The position numbers and the translations under genes are program-made. Shown one piece after another: positions 7,478 through 15,486 of a DNA stretch of 64,000 nucleotides. This stretch comes from Fibrobacter sp. UWEL. Lineage in GTDB: Bacteria > Fibrobacterota > Fibrobacteria > Fibrobacterales > Fibrobacteraceae. The notes beneath the pieces are model-generated. The model saw only the letters and a program-made list of their open reading frames with translations, did not search any database and was not told the origin of the DNA. Position 1 is the first letter of the stretch; each line of letters begins with the position of its first letter. The stretch is from NCBI RefSeq assembly GCF_900142535.1, contig NZ_FRBE01000013.1, positions 45,564-109,563 on the forward strand, read 5' to 3'.

Positions 7478-7795
7478 ATGGCTGAAGAAAAGAAAGAAAT
7501 GGCGGCATCCTCTGCATTTGATTGCCTTGCCGTTACTAGCGTAAACGTCTATCCCTTTAAGGAAGGTCCGAGCCTGGGCCACATTAAGGGGCTTGCGTCT
7601 GTGGTTCTGAACGATCAGATGTTGATTCGCGGCCTGCGCGTGATGGATGGTGAAAATGGTCTGTTCGTGGGTTATCCCAATGATCCTTTCTATAAGGGCG
7701 AAGACTTCAAGACCATCTGCAATCCCATTACCCGTCAGCTTCGTGAACATATCGAGAATTGCATTCTCGAAAAGTATCAGGCTGCAATCGCTTAG
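7478..7795 (+). CDS. spoVG: SpoVG family protein
   Basis: 105-aa member of the SpoVG family, small nucleic-acid-binding proteins that act as global regulators in Firmicutes and spirochaetes and are common in other phyla. Conserved features: VTSVNVYPFKEG near the N-terminus, LGHIKGLASVVLNDQMLIRGLRVMDG in two segments, and the GLFVGYPNDP motif. ATG 7478 is fixed by AAGGAGG at 7467-7473. The N-terminal extension AEEKKEMAASSAFD is charged and probably disordered. A consensus sigma-54 promoter with upstream tandem sites precedes it, which is unusual for spoVG. comM follows 10 bp later and may be cotranscribed. Confidence 0.9.
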   Translation: MAEEKKEMAASSAFDCLAVTSVNVYPFKEGPSLGHIKGLASVVLNDQMLIRGLRVMDGENGLFVGYPNDPFYKGEDFKTICNPITRQLREHIENCILEKYQAAIA

Positions 7796-7805
7796 TAGGT
7801 AGACC

Positions 7806-9341
7806 TTGTTCCGTCGAATCCGTTCTTATTGCTTGTTTGGGATAAAGGCCGTTCCTGTCTGCGTTGAAGTGGATGCAAGTCAGGGATTGCCGGGTTTTAC
7901 TTTGGTTGGATTGCCGGACAATGCGGTAAGGGAGTCGAGAGAGCGTGTGGTTTCCGCCATCCGTTCCATCGACAAGGTGGTGACAGGTTTCCGTACCACG
8001 GTAAACTTGTCGCCCGCGGATTTGCGGAAGGAAGGTTCCGCTCTTGATTTGCCTCTAGCGATAGGCTTGCTGGTGGCTACAGGTGAAATTGAAGTTCCCG
8101 ATTTGGATAAGCTGGTTTTTGCGGGAGAGCTGTCTCTGGATGGTTTGCTGAAGCCTGTTCGTGGGGCCTTATCCATCGCAATGGCTATGGACCGGAAGTC
8201 CGATAATATCCTTGTGATTCCATCTGCGAATGAGCCTGAGGTTTCCCTTGTGGAGGGTTTGCGTTATGTGTGTGCGTCATCCCTCAAGGAGTGTGTTGAA
8301 ATTCTAGAGGTGGGTGCGGATCGTCGTGCCGTGTGGGCTGCGGGCTTGAAGTTCCGTACCGATGTGGCTGCATGCGGTCGTGATATTCCCGATTTCAAGA
8401 ACGTGGTGGGAATGGATGGGGTTAAGCGGGCGCTGGAAGTGGCCGCTGCAGGAGCTCACAATTTTCTCCTGGTGGGATCTCCTGGTGCGGGTAAGACTCT
8501 CTGCGCTAAATGTCTTCCGGGAATTCTCCCCGAGATGTCGGACGATGAAATTCTGGAGACTACCCGCATCCATTCCTGTGCACGAACTTCTGGAGATCTG
8601 TCTGCGTTCCGGCCTGTTACCGTCCGTCCTTTTCGCTCCCCGCACCACTCAGCGTCCATGGTGTCGCTGGTTGGGGGCGGTAACAGGCTTAGGCCGGGAG
8701 AGGCTAGCCTTGCTCATAATGGCGTTCTCTTTTTGGATGAACTTCCTGAGTTTAACCGTAGCGTGCTAGAAGCGTTAAGAGAACCTATGGAGGATGGCTC
8801 CATCTCTGTCAGTCGCATTAGCGGGACTGTGGTGTGGCCCGCCCGCTTTATGATGGGTGCCGCCATGAATCCCTGCCCTTGCGGATACTCTATGGATCCC
8901 AAGCGTGCCTGCACCTGTTTACCGGAGGCTCGAAAGCGGTATCAGGAACGGATCTCCGGACCCTTGCTGGACCGTATTGATATTCAGGTGAGTGTGCCGC
9001 CGGTGGATGCTTCTCTATTTGCGGGAGCCGGTAATGGTGAACCTTCCTCTGCGATTCGGGAACGAGTCCTAATGGCTCGCAATCTCCAGCGGGAACGGTT
9101 CAAGGGTACGGGCTTCAAGTCCAATGCGGAGATGTCCTCGGAGTTTGCCCGTGAGGCTTGCGGGCTAACCTCCAAGACGGAAAACTTTGCCATTTCGGCG
9201 GCAGACAAGATGGGCCTAAGCGCCCGCGGTTACTACCGCCTGTTGAAGGTTTCCCGCACTATAGCGGACTTGCGGAAGGCTCCCCAGGTTGAAATTAACG
9301 ACCTGGCGGAAGCCCTCCGTTACCGTTCCTTCCGGTCGTAG
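7806..9341 (+). CDS. comM: YifB/ComM family Mg-chelatase-like AAA+ ATPase
   Basis: 511-aa ComM-type protein. In naturally transformable bacteria ComM is a hexameric helicase that promotes branch migration during integration of incoming DNA. The N-terminal Lon-like fold is seen in VEVDASQGLPGFTLVGLPDNAVRESRERV. The AAA+ core has Walker A GSPGAGKT (about residue 223), Walker B GVLFLDELPEF and the C-terminal Mg_chelatase_C region (RGYYRLLKVSRTIADL). The start is TTG 7806: the frame has a stop at 7800 and the family N-terminus aligns here. It sits 10 bp behind spoVG and is followed by a terminator. Confidence 0.92.
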   Translation: MFRRIRSYCLFGIKAVPVCVEVDASQGLPGFTLVGLPDNAVRESRERVVSAIRSIDKVVTGFRTTVNLSPADLRKEGSALDLPLAIGLLVATGEIEVPDLDKLVFAGELSLDGLLKPVRGALSIAMAMDRKSDNILVIPSANEPEVSLVEGLRYVCASSLKECVEILEVGADRRAVWAAGLKFRTDVAACGRDIPDFKNVVGMDGVKRALEVAAAGAHNFLLVGSPGAGKTLCAKCLPGILPEMSDDEILETTRIHSCARTSGDLSAFRPVTVRPFRSPHHSASMVSLVGGGNRLRPGEASLAHNGVLFLDELPEFNRSVLEALREPMEDGSISVSRISGTVVWPARFMMGAAMNPCPCGYSMDPKRACTCLPEARKRYQERISGPLLDRIDIQVSVPPVDASLFAGAGNGEPSSAIRERVLMARNLQRERFKGTGFKSNAEMSSEFAREACGLTSKTENFAISAADKMGLSARGYYRLLKVSRTIADLRKAPQVEINDLAEALRYRSFRS

Positions 9342-9384
9342 ACTTGAGAAGTATTCCCGAGTGTAATGATCTTCTTCCTACAAC

Positions 9385-9418
9385 AAAAAAGGCGCCATTC
9401 TTTTGAATGGCGTCTTTC
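9385..9418. terminator. Terminator between comM and folB
   Basis: AAAAAAGGCGCCATTC-TTTT-GAATGGCGTCTTT stem between converging genes. Confidence 0.75.
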
Positions 9419-9439
9419 TCGTGGAATTTCTGGATTGCG

Positions 9440-9805
9440 TTAACGGCGGATTCTAATGGTGGATTCCGCTCCTACGCAGTCTGGAATAGCCAGAGGCTTA
9501 CGGACGGATACTTCTACCATCTCTGCCTTGGGGTAGTGGTCAATGATGTACTTGCCTGTTTCTACCACCAAGGTTTCTTCCAGCTGGAAACAAGAAAGGC
9601 GGATAAACCTCTTCAGGTCTTCCGCCAGTTGGGCATAGTCTATGGAATGTGCCAGATCTTCGTTACGGGCAGCCAGGGTAAAATCCAACCAGAGGGAGAC
9701 GTTTAGTACGATCGGTTGTTCGTTGGTTCTCTCGTAGGGGAGGGTGCCAATGATGCAATCGAAGGAAAGATCCTTCAGGGAGATTTTACCGGCTTCAATT
9801 ACCAT
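9440..9805 (-). CDS. folB: Dihydroneopterin aldolase
   Basis: 121-aa FolB: converts 7,8-dihydroneopterin to 6-hydroxymethyl-dihydropterin plus glycolaldehyde in folate synthesis. Family motifs are ISLKDLSFDCIIGTLPYERTN, then a DYAQLAE segment, then ETLVVETGKYI and the C-terminal VSVRKPLAIP. The usual length is about 120 aa. The start is ATG 9805 because the FolB N-terminus begins there; upstream frame lacks similarity. It overlaps the 3' end of the preceding membrane-protein gene by 7 bp, suggesting translational coupling with a functionally unrelated gene. No other folate genes are adjacent. Confidence 0.9.
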   Translation of the reverse strand: MVIEAGKISLKDLSFDCIIGTLPYERTNEQPIVLNVSLWLDFTLAARNEDLAHSIDYAQLAEDLKRFIRLSCFQLEETLVVETGKYIIDHYPKAEMVEVSVRKPLAIPDCVGAESTIRIRR

Positions 9806-10797
9806 ACAAAGAGAACGACTGCACCGGCGATGGAGGCGCCTGCAATACCGAACCAAATGTTACGTGCGGTTGCGTAGGAGTCCTGAGTCTTCTTGTTGGT
9901 GTCCATGCGGTTCTTCAGGTTCTGGACAGTCCAGACGCCGCTTACACCCTTTTCAAGGACGGCCTGCTGGCAGCCCTTGTCGTTGCCGCACATGTCCATG
10001 ATGCCGGAGTAAAGTTCGTCCATGGTGTCATAGGCGTCCTTAGCTTCGTTGGACTTCTTGTGCTGGGTAATGCCGAGGACGATGCTTGCTGCAGCCAGGG
10101 CGGAAAGACCCACTGCGGACCAGAAGCGGACTTCGTCAGCGATACCGAAACGGTCACCTACGTCAGCAGCTTCGCTTGCGGCGTAGTCGCGGTCGTCGGC
10201 ATCAGAGTTTGCAACCGGAGCGGAAGTCTTGTACTTGCTCAGGTCTTCGTCTTCGCAATCTTCATCATCGTCATCGCAATATTCGTCATCATTGCTGCTG
10301 GATGCGGTTGCTGCTGCGACCGGTTCTTCTGCAGCATCGCCCTTCAGGGTTACAGGTTCGCCGTCGATGAACACGACTGCGGAGGAAAGGCCCGGTGCGA
10401 ACACGGACTTGCCGTCAAAGTAAACTTTTTCAACGTCCTTGTTGGAATCCATACCGCGGCGTGCGTAAACCTTTGCGGTAACCAACTTGGAGTAATCAAC
10501 ACCTTCTGCGGTCATGGCGGTCATGGAAGAGAGATCGCCTGCGCCGCCCTGGTAGAGCTGGTAAGTGGTTGCATCAGCGTCAAACGGATCTTCGAACTTC
10601 TGACGGACGACCAGTCGACCATTCTGGAGGGATTCGACTTCGTCTGCAGGAGCGACCTTCAGTTCGCCACCAAATTCAGCAGTAATATATTCATCAGGGG
10701 AACCCGATTCCTTTGCTTCGAATTCGCTGATGTCATAGGAGCCGGCGAAAGCCGACACAACAGACAGGCAGAGGGCCCACAGAATAGAACGTTTCAT
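9799..10797 (-). CDS. Unknown secreted/membrane protein with acidic Asp-Glu linker and two C-terminal TM segments
   Basis: 332-aa protein I do not recognise. It has a signal peptide (RSILWALCLSVVSAFAGS) and a soluble beta-type region to about residue 160. Next comes an extremely acidic stretch (residues about 168-186: DDEYCDDDDEDCEDEDL) with two cysteines. Two hydrophobic segments follow (VGLSALAAASIVLGIT and IWFGIAGASIAGAVVLFVW at the very end), separated by an alpha-helical region with a CGNDKGC pair. This looks like an envelope protein anchored by its C-terminus. The acidic run could bind Ca2+ or cationic surfaces; that is inference. folB overlaps its 3' end. Confidence 0.7.
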   Translation of the reverse strand: MKRSILWALCLSVVSAFAGSYDISEFEAKESGSPDEYITAEFGGELKVAPADEVESLQNGRLVVRQKFEDPFDADATTYQLYQGGAGDLSSMTAMTAEGVDYSKLVTAKVYARRGMDSNKDVEKVYFDGKSVFAPGLSSAVVFIDGEPVTLKGDAAEEPVAAATASSSNDDEYCDDDDEDCEDEDLSKYKTSAPVANSDADDRDYAASEAADVGDRFGIADEVRFWSAVGLSALAAASIVLGITQHKKSNEAKDAYDTMDELYSGIMDMCGNDKGCQQAVLEKGVSGVWTVQNLKNRMDTNKKTQDSYATARNIWFGIAGASIAGAVVLFVW

Positions 10798-11024
10798 TTA
10801 ATTCTCCATAGACTAATTTTTCCCGAAATATATAAAAAAAAGCCAAAAGTATCTCACATCATTTTCATTTGTGGAACGTTATGTTCCCGAAGTGTTTTCA
10901 AACTCACTGACTTTTGCATTCTGCGGGATAATATTGTTTAGTAATTTTTACAAACGTTTTGAATAACGGTGTTTTTAATGCTATTTGTATGACTGATTTG
11001 AGTATAGGGCTGGTAAAGTCCCCT

Positions 11025-11053
11025 TTGTCGGGTTGACCTACGTTTACTATATT
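11025..11053 (+). promoter_or_regulatory. Sigma-70-type promoter of pgk
   Basis: TTGTCG (11025-11030), 17-nt spacer, TATATT (11048-11053), 39 bp ahead of the pgk ATG. Spacing is ideal; the -35 box is a 4/6 match. Confidence 0.6.
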
Positions 11054-11092
11054 ATGGCGCGTAAATTTAACTCTAACCAGAAGGTGCTAATC

Positions 11093-12349
11093 ATGGCAAA
11101 GCTTTCTATTGAAGATCTCGAACTCGCTGGCAAGCGCGTGTTCATCCGTGTCGACTTCAACGTTCCGCAGGACAAGGTCACTGGTGAAATCACCAACACC
11201 AAGCGTATCGAAGCTGCTCTCCCCACCATCAAGTACGCTCTTGATAAGGGTGCTTCCGTTGTTCTCGCTTCTCACCTGGGCCGCCCCAACGGTGAAGTGA
11301 ACCCCAAGTTCACTCTCGCTCCGGTTGCTAAGAAGCTCGAAGAACTCATCGGCAAGCCGGTTAAGTTCCTCTCTGATTGCGTTGGTGCAGAAGTTGAAGC
11401 TGCTTGCGCTGCTGCAAAGCCGGGTGACATCATCCTCCTCGAAAACCTCCGCTTCCACATCGAAGAAGAAGGCAAGCGTAAGATCAAGAACGCTGACGGC
11501 ACCGAAGAAAAGATCAAGGCTGACAAGGAAGCTGTCAAGGCATTCCGCGCTTCTCTCACCAAGCTCGCCGACGTTTATGTCAACGACGCTTTCGGTACCG
11601 CACACCGCGCTCACTCCTCCATGGCTGGTGTTGAACTTCCGCAGCGTGCTGCTGGCTTCCTCATGAACAAGGAACTCAAGGCATTTGACGCTGTTCTCAA
11701 CAACCCCCCGCGTCCGTTCCTGGCTATCCTCGGCGGTGCTAAGGTTGCTGACAAGATCCAGCTCATCAACAACCTCCTGGACAAGGCCGACAAGATCATC
11801 ATCGGCGGTGGCATGGCATTCACCTTCAAGAAGGTTCTGAACAACATCGAAATCGGTTCTTCTCTGTTTGACGAAGAAGGCGCAAAGCTGGTTCCGGAAC
11901 TCATTGCCAAGGCTAAGGCTGCCGGCAAGGAAATCATCCTCCCGGTTGACTACGTTGCTGCTGACAAGTTCGCTGCTGACGCTGCTACCAAGGCTGTTTC
12001 TGACGCTGAAGGTATCCCCGCTGGCTGGATGGGTCTGGACGTTGGTGCAGAATCCACCAAGCTCTTCGTTGACGCTATCAAGTCCTCCAAGACCATCGTT
12101 TGGAACGGTCCTGCAGGCGTGTTTGAATTCGAAGCTTTCGAAAAGGCAACCAAGGCTATGGCTGACGCTATCGTCGAAGCTACCGCAGCTGGCGCAATCA
12201 CCGTGATCGGTGGTGGCGATACCGCTACTGCAGCTAAGAAGTACGGCGCAGACAAGAAGGTCACCCACACCTCTACCGGTGGTGGCGCTTCTCTCGAATT
12301 GCTCGAAGGTAAGGAATTGCCGGGCGTCGCCTTCTTGAGCGATAAGTAA
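11093..12349 (+). CDS. pgk: Phosphoglycerate kinase
   Basis: 418-aa glycolytic enzyme: 1,3-bisphosphoglycerate + ADP to 3-phosphoglycerate + ATP. The N-terminal substrate motif is [20 protein letters not shown] and the hinge [10 protein letters not shown] follow. The nucleotide-binding C-terminal motif is [10 protein letters not shown], with a final [21 protein letters not shown] 11093 is chosen because family members start with this KLSIEDL region; an in-frame upstream ATG lies inside the promoter. Codon use is strongly biased, as expected of a highly expressed gene. Monocistronic, followed by a structured element at 12348-12450 and then a terminator. Confidence 0.97.
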   Translation: MAKLSIEDLELAGKRVFIRVDFNVPQDKVTGEITNTKRIEAALPTIKYALDKGASVVLASHLGRPNGEVNPKFTLAPVAKKLEELIGKPVKFLSDCVGAEVEAACAAAKPGDIILLENLRFHIEEEGKRKIKNADGTEEKIKADKEAVKAFRASLTKLADVYVNDAFGTAHRAHSSMAGVELPQRAAGFLMNKELKAFDAVLNNPPRPFLAILGGAKVADKIQLINNLLDKADKIIIGGGMAFTFKKVLNNIEIGSSLFDEEGAKLVPELIAKAKAAGKEIILPVDYVAADKFAADAATKAVSDAEGIPAGWMGLDVGAESTKLFVDAIKSSKTIVWNGPAGVFEFEAFEKATKAMADAIVEATAAGAITVIGGGDTATAAKKYGADKKVTHTSTGGGASLELLEGKELPGVAFLSDK

Positions 12350-12450
12350 TTCACTTATAACGCATCGAGATGCTGCGTTGTTCGCCCCCTCACGTACGAT
12401 TAGTACGCTACGGGGGCTCACGCCTTGCCTCTCTCGGTTCTAAGTGAATT
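12348..12450 (+). repeat. Structured intergenic element, copy 1 (behind pgk)
   Basis: A 54-nt core (12374-12427) with stem GCCCCC...GGGGGC and inner stem CGTAC/GTACG is enclosed by an outer 10-bp perfect stem AATTCACTTA / TAAGTGAATT (12348-12357, 12441-12450). Copy 2 lies at 36744-36849 behind the alkD-like gene. The shared core TGCGTT...CGCCTTG has compensatory base changes in the stem. Confidence 0.6.
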
Positions 12451-12470
12451 CCATACTTTGGAATATTGTC

Positions 12471-12505
12471 AAAAAGAACTCGATGAAAAAATCGGGTTCT
12501 TTTTT
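12471..12505 (+). terminator. Terminator downstream of pgk element
   Basis: AAAAAGAACTCGAT-N6-ATCGGGTTCTTTTTT. The remaining bases to 12590 hold only a weak hairpin (GAAACA...TTTCC / GGAAATGTTTC, 12542-12578); I see no gene there. Confidence 0.8.
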
Positions 12506-12591
12506 GCTTGTGAGGCCCCGACCCCTTGTCTCGCTAGCCTCTGAAACAAAATTTATTTCCTGGTTTAGGAAATGTTTCATTTATGGAATAT

Positions 12592-12629
12592 AAAAAAGAG
12601 CCTCTCGTGATGAACGAGAGGCTCTTTTT
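12592..12629 (-). terminator. Terminator behind small minus-strand gene
   Basis: Perfect stem AGAGCCTCTCGT / ACGAGAGGCTCT flanked by A- and T-runs, so usable in both directions. Confidence 0.8.
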
Positions 12630-12649
12630 GTATAAATGTTTTGACTTCG

Positions 12650-12847
12650 TTACTTGCTCTGGTTGTCGGGCTGGGTAGTGCTTTCGTCGTGTTCTTCGAT
12701 GTTGGACACTTTGGTAAACCAATAGTCTTCGCTATTGATGGAGCTCATGTTGTTGATGATGGCTTCCAGATCCAGTTCTTCTTTGTTGTTTTCATTAGGC
12801 ATGTGTTGAAGATAACTAAATTCGGCGGGATTGTTTTGGTTTAGCAT
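12650..12847 (-). CDS. Small acidic hypothetical protein (65 aa)
   Basis: 65-aa protein, Asn- and Glu-rich (NENNKEELDLEAIINNMSS), with no signal peptide or membrane segment. Not recognised. The ATG is at 12847, with little ribosome-site signal (AAATATACAACAAATAAAA upstream). Support for a real gene is its fit between a divergent gene (12872) and a perfect terminator 20 bp behind its stop. The sequence looks disordered. Confidence 0.45.
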   Translation of the reverse strand: MLNQNNPAEFSYLQHMPNENNKEELDLEAIINNMSSINSEDYWFTKVSNIEEHDESTTQPDNQSK

Positions 12848-12871
12848 TTTTATTTGTTGTATATTTGGTGC

Positions 12872-13387
12872 ATGAAAACGATTATTTGTGGGTTAGTGAT
12901 GCTGTTGTTCGTGGGCTTTGCCCAGGCGCAACTTGTTCCAAACGGACTGGTTTTGTATAAGGGAGATGCCTCCTCGGAAACGCAGGTTGTTACCCCGCAG
13001 GATTCTTCTGTAGAAGATTCTGGGGTGAGCTTGAACTGGAATGCGGATTCTGAAGGCTTTGCGGATAGCGTGGCTATTTACCAGAGAGATTATGTCTATA
13101 ATATCAACAAGCGTGATGGGTTCCTACGGGCCGCTTTGATATCGAATTGGTCAGGGCTTGGTGCCACCTTAGCTGGATTGGGCTTGTTGAGTGCTGGACT
13201 GACAGGACATGGCGACGTATATACATATGCGGGTTCCGCCATTTTGGCTGCTGGCTTAGTTGGATTTGGACTTAGTATAGGCTTTGATATCGTTTCGAAT
13301 ACTTATTCAGTTCGGGCCGGATTCTTTAACCAGAAGAAAATAGACTATCAGCGTAGGCATTCTGTTTTGCTGTCTGGTGATCATTAA
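12872..13387 (+). CDS. Unknown exported protein with two hydrophobic segments
   Basis: 171-aa protein, not recognised. It has a signal peptide (KTIICGLVMLLFVGFAQA), then a short Ser/Asp-rich part. Two adjacent glycine-rich hydrophobic segments follow (LGATLAGLGLLSAGLTG and AGSAILAAGLVGFGLSIGF), and a basic C-terminus. ATG 12872 is preferred over TTG 12854 because the signal peptide starts there. The fold resembles small Fibrobacter envelope proteins with a periplasmic head and C-terminal hairpin, like the one at 9799-10797, but sequence similarity is not evident. The next gene starts 15 bp after its stop, so the two may share a transcript. Confidence 0.65.
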   Translation: MKTIICGLVMLLFVGFAQAQLVPNGLVLYKGDASSETQVVTPQDSSVEDSGVSLNWNADSEGFADSVAIYQRDYVYNINKRDGFLRAALISNWSGLGATLAGLGLLSAGLTGHGDVYTYAGSAILAAGLVGFGLSIGFDIVSNTYSVRAGFFNQKKIDYQRRHSVLLSGDH

Positions 13388-13402
13388 AACATGAGGTGTT
13401 TG

Positions 13403-13753
13403 ATGTCTGAAAAGATTTCTGAAATTGCAAAGGTTTATCACAAGGAACACGGCAACTGCGCTGTATCCGTGACTTATGGCTATTGGCGTGCTCAGGGAAA
13501 GTCCGAAGAAGAGGCTCTGGCGTTAGCCATGGAGGTCAAGCAGTTTAGCGGCGGTCGTGCACCCGATGGAACTTGCGGTGCTTTGCATGCTGCCAAGCTT
13601 TTGGCTCCCCAGGATGCGGCAAAGCTGGTTGAAATTTTCCAGCAGGGCGCCAAGGGTTGTACTCGCTGTCAAGAGATTCGACCTAATGCGGTTATTCCCT
13701 GCAATCGCTGTGTGGAGCTGGCTGGCGAGGCTCTGGACTCCTTGAAGAAATAA
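13403..13753 (+). CDS. C_GCAxxG_C_C-type cysteine-rich protein
   Basis: 116-aa cytoplasmic protein resembling the C_GCAxxG_C_C family of putative redox proteins. It shows GNCAVSVTYGYWRAQG, then SGGRAPDGTCGALHAAKLL, then CTRCQE and IPCNRCVELA, giving six conserved-looking cysteines. Family function is not settled; metal or flavin-linked redox chemistry is the usual suggestion. ATG 13403 is chosen because GAGG lies 6 nt upstream; ATG 13391 lacks a ribosome site. hisH begins 31 bp downstream. Confidence 0.7.
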   Translation: MSEKISEIAKVYHKEHGNCAVSVTYGYWRAQGKSEEEALALAMEVKQFSGGRAPDGTCGALHAAKLLAPQDAAKLVEIFQQGAKGCTRCQEIRPNAVIPCNRCVELAGEALDSLKK

Positions 13754-13784
13754 CTATCTTTTACCCCGTAAAAACGAGGTTTCT

Positions 13785-14399
13785 ATGTCTATTATCGTAG
13801 TCGACTACAATGCAGGTAACTTGACTTCCGTGATGAACGCTATGGAACGTATCGGCGCTGATGCTGTTTCCAGTCGTGATCCCGAGGTGATCGCCAAGGC
13901 GGACCGCCTGATTTTCCCGGGCGTTGGCGCTGCGGCTTCTGCCATGGAAACCTTGACTACTACGGGTATCGGGGATGCTATCAAGACGGTGGTGAATGCC
14001 GGCAATCCTGTTCTTGGCATTTGCATTGGCTGCCAGATCATTCTGGAAGAATCTGAAGAAGATGGCGGCGTCAAGACTTTGGGGCTGATTCCTGGTAAGG
14101 CTGTGCGCTTTAAGGATGAACCGGGCCTGAAGATTCCCCACATGGGCTGGAACCAGGTGAACTTCACCCGCGAGCATCCCATTATGAAGGGCATCCGCAG
14201 CGGTTGCGACTTTTACTATGTGCATTCCTACCATCCGGTGGTGCCTGCAGAATACAGCTTCGCAGAAACTACCTACGGCACCCAGACTTTCCAGGGTCTG
14301 ATCGGTAAGGACAACCTGATCGCTTCCCAGTTCCATCAGGAAAAGAGTGGCGACGTTGGACTTGCCATGCTGAAGAACTTCTGCGACTGGAAAATCTAA
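13785..14399 (+). CDS. hisH: Imidazole glycerol phosphate synthase, glutaminase subunit HisH
   Basis: 204-aa class I glutamine amidotransferase of histidine synthesis. HisH releases ammonia from glutamine for HisF, which closes the imidazole ring. Seen: IIVVDYNAGNLTSV at the N-terminus, the nucleophile elbow GICIGCQ (Cys80), the GWNQV motif and the His/Glu of ASQFHQEKS near residue 187. A Met-to-Cys change in the usual GMQ makes GCQ. No hisF or other his gene is adjacent, so the pathway is dispersed in this genome. A very A/T-rich tract and the operator region of the next gene follow. Confidence 0.93.
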   Translation: MSIIVVDYNAGNLTSVMNAMERIGADAVSSRDPEVIAKADRLIFPGVGAAASAMETLTTTGIGDAIKTVVNAGNPVLGICIGCQIILEESEEDGGVKTLGLIPGKAVRFKDEPGLKIPHMGWNQVNFTREHPIMKGIRSGCDFYYVHSYHPVVPAEYSFAETTYGTQTFQGLIGKDNLIASQFHQEKSGDVGLAMLKNFCDWKI

Positions 14400-14481
14400 A
14401 AATGGCGAATTTGAGCGAAAATCTAAAGTTTTAACTATAGGGACCGTGGGTGAAGCCTGCAGTCCCAAAATTTTTTTTTAA

Positions 14482-14517
14482 TTTTGTATCATAAAACTAT
14501 TGACGTATGATACAAAA
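14482..14517. promoter_or_regulatory. 12-bp perfect operator palindrome over promoter
   Basis: TTTTGTATCATA (14482-14493) and TATGATACAAAA (14506-14517) are perfect reverse complements separated by 12 nt. The -35 box sits in the gap and the right arm fills the -35/-10 spacer, so a bound protein would block RNA polymerase. Confidence 0.7.
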
Positions 14518-14528
14518 AGAGGTATATT
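14500..14528 (+). promoter_or_regulatory. Strong sigma-70-type promoter
   Basis: TTGACG (14500-14505), 17-nt spacer, TATATT (14523-14528). Transcription should begin near 14535, directly at the base of the hairpin at 14538. Confidence 0.75.
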
Positions 14529-14537
14529 ATGTAACAT

Positions 14538-14603
14538 AAAGACGGAAGTGACCGAAAGGGTTAGGAACCAGGGGTTAGGAGAAAGGTCGCTTCCGTCTTT
14601 TTT
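14538..14603 (+). terminator. Leader terminator/attenuator-like hairpin upstream of TIGR02147 gene
   Basis: 16-bp stem AAAGACGGAAGTGACC / GGTCGCTTCCGTCTTT (one G-T pair), ending in TTTTTT, begins within a few bases of the predicted transcription start and ends 26 bp before the ATG at 14629. The 31-nt loop is G-rich with 7-nt periodicity (GGGTTAG twice). It would yield a small RNA of about 70 nt unless read through. Confidence 0.6.
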
Positions 14604-14628
14604 GGCTAAATTTGGGGAAGAAATTTTT

Positions 14629-15459
14629 ATGAAGCCAATCACGGAGTATCAAGACTATCGCTGCTATATGCAGGATTTCTATGATGAACGTAAGCGAACC
14701 AGTTCGTTTACGTGGCGTGAGTATGCCCGTTTGGCAGGATTCACATCGCCGACCTACTTGAAGTTGGTTTGCGAAAACAAGAGTAGCCTAAGTGAGCTGG
14801 GGGTGGAAAAGGTTGCCGCCGCCATGAGTCTGGGTGGCTTTGAACTGGTTTATTTCCGCTACTTGGTGCGGTTCAACCAGGCGAAGGACGACGAGACGAA
14901 GAAGAGTGCCTTCGCAAGCATGCGGAACATCGCCGAGGCAAATAAGATCCGTGTAGTGGATGGCGATGCTTTCTCTTATTTTGAATCTTGGAAAAATCCT
15001 GTATTGCGTGAACTGGTGGCCATGATGCCGGGTGCTACTCCCGAGGCTGTTGCTGCAATGTGCTGGCAGCCTGTTACTGCTGATGAAGTCCGTAGTTCCT
15101 TGAACTTTATGGTCCGGGTGGGTATCCTCCAACAGCAATCCGAGAACGTGTATGTTCAGACGGACAAAGCCTTGATTGGACAATCTGAGGTAATGCCGTT
15201 GGCCGTGCGTTCCATGCATCGTGAAATGGCGGGCTTTGCCCAGAAGTCTATTGATGAATTTGATCCGAAGGATCGTAACATCACGGGTGTTACCATGGGT
15301 GTTGACCGTGATGCCTACGAACAGATTGTGCGTGAACTGGAAGCCTGCAGACGAAAGATTGTGGCTATTGCAAATATGAGCAAGAAGCCTAATCAGGTCT
15401 ATCGTTTGAACTTGCAGATGTTCCCGCTTTCTAAGGAGGTCCCCGAAGGGGATCACTAG
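14629..15459 (+). CDS. TIGR02147 family protein (DUF4423), second copy
   Basis: 276-aa paralogue of the protein at 746-1594. It shares the ITEYQDYRCYMQDFYDERK N-terminus, the WREYARLAGFTSPTYLKL helix-turn-helix-like segment and the closing LNLQMFPLS motif. ATG 14629 has GGGGAAG about 9 nt upstream. An upstream in-frame extension to 14500 would start inside the promoter and run through the leader hairpin, so it is rejected. The lipoprotein gene follows after 27 bp. Control by the operator and leader hairpin just upstream suggests regulated, perhaps switch-like, expression; autoregulation is inference. Confidence 0.8.
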   Translation: MKPITEYQDYRCYMQDFYDERKRTSSFTWREYARLAGFTSPTYLKLVCENKSSLSELGVEKVAAAMSLGGFELVYFRYLVRFNQAKDDETKKSAFASMRNIAEANKIRVVDGDAFSYFESWKNPVLRELVAMMPGATPEAVAAMCWQPVTADEVRSSLNFMVRVGILQQQSENVYVQTDKALIGQSEVMPLAVRSMHREMAGFAQKSIDEFDPKDRNITGVTMGVDRDAYEQIVRELEACRRKIVAIANMSKKPNQVYRLNLQMFPLSKEVPEGDH

Positions 15460-15486
15460 CTATTTTGGGGAAATTGTCGAGGACCT

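Noticed and set aside
11087..12421. 444-codon minus-strand frame opposite pgk
   Set aside because: Shadow of the highly biased pgk gene.
14500..14628. Longer N-terminus for the second TIGR02147 protein starting at 14500
   Set aside because: Would begin inside the -35 box and run through the leader hairpin; the paralogue begins at the ATG position used.
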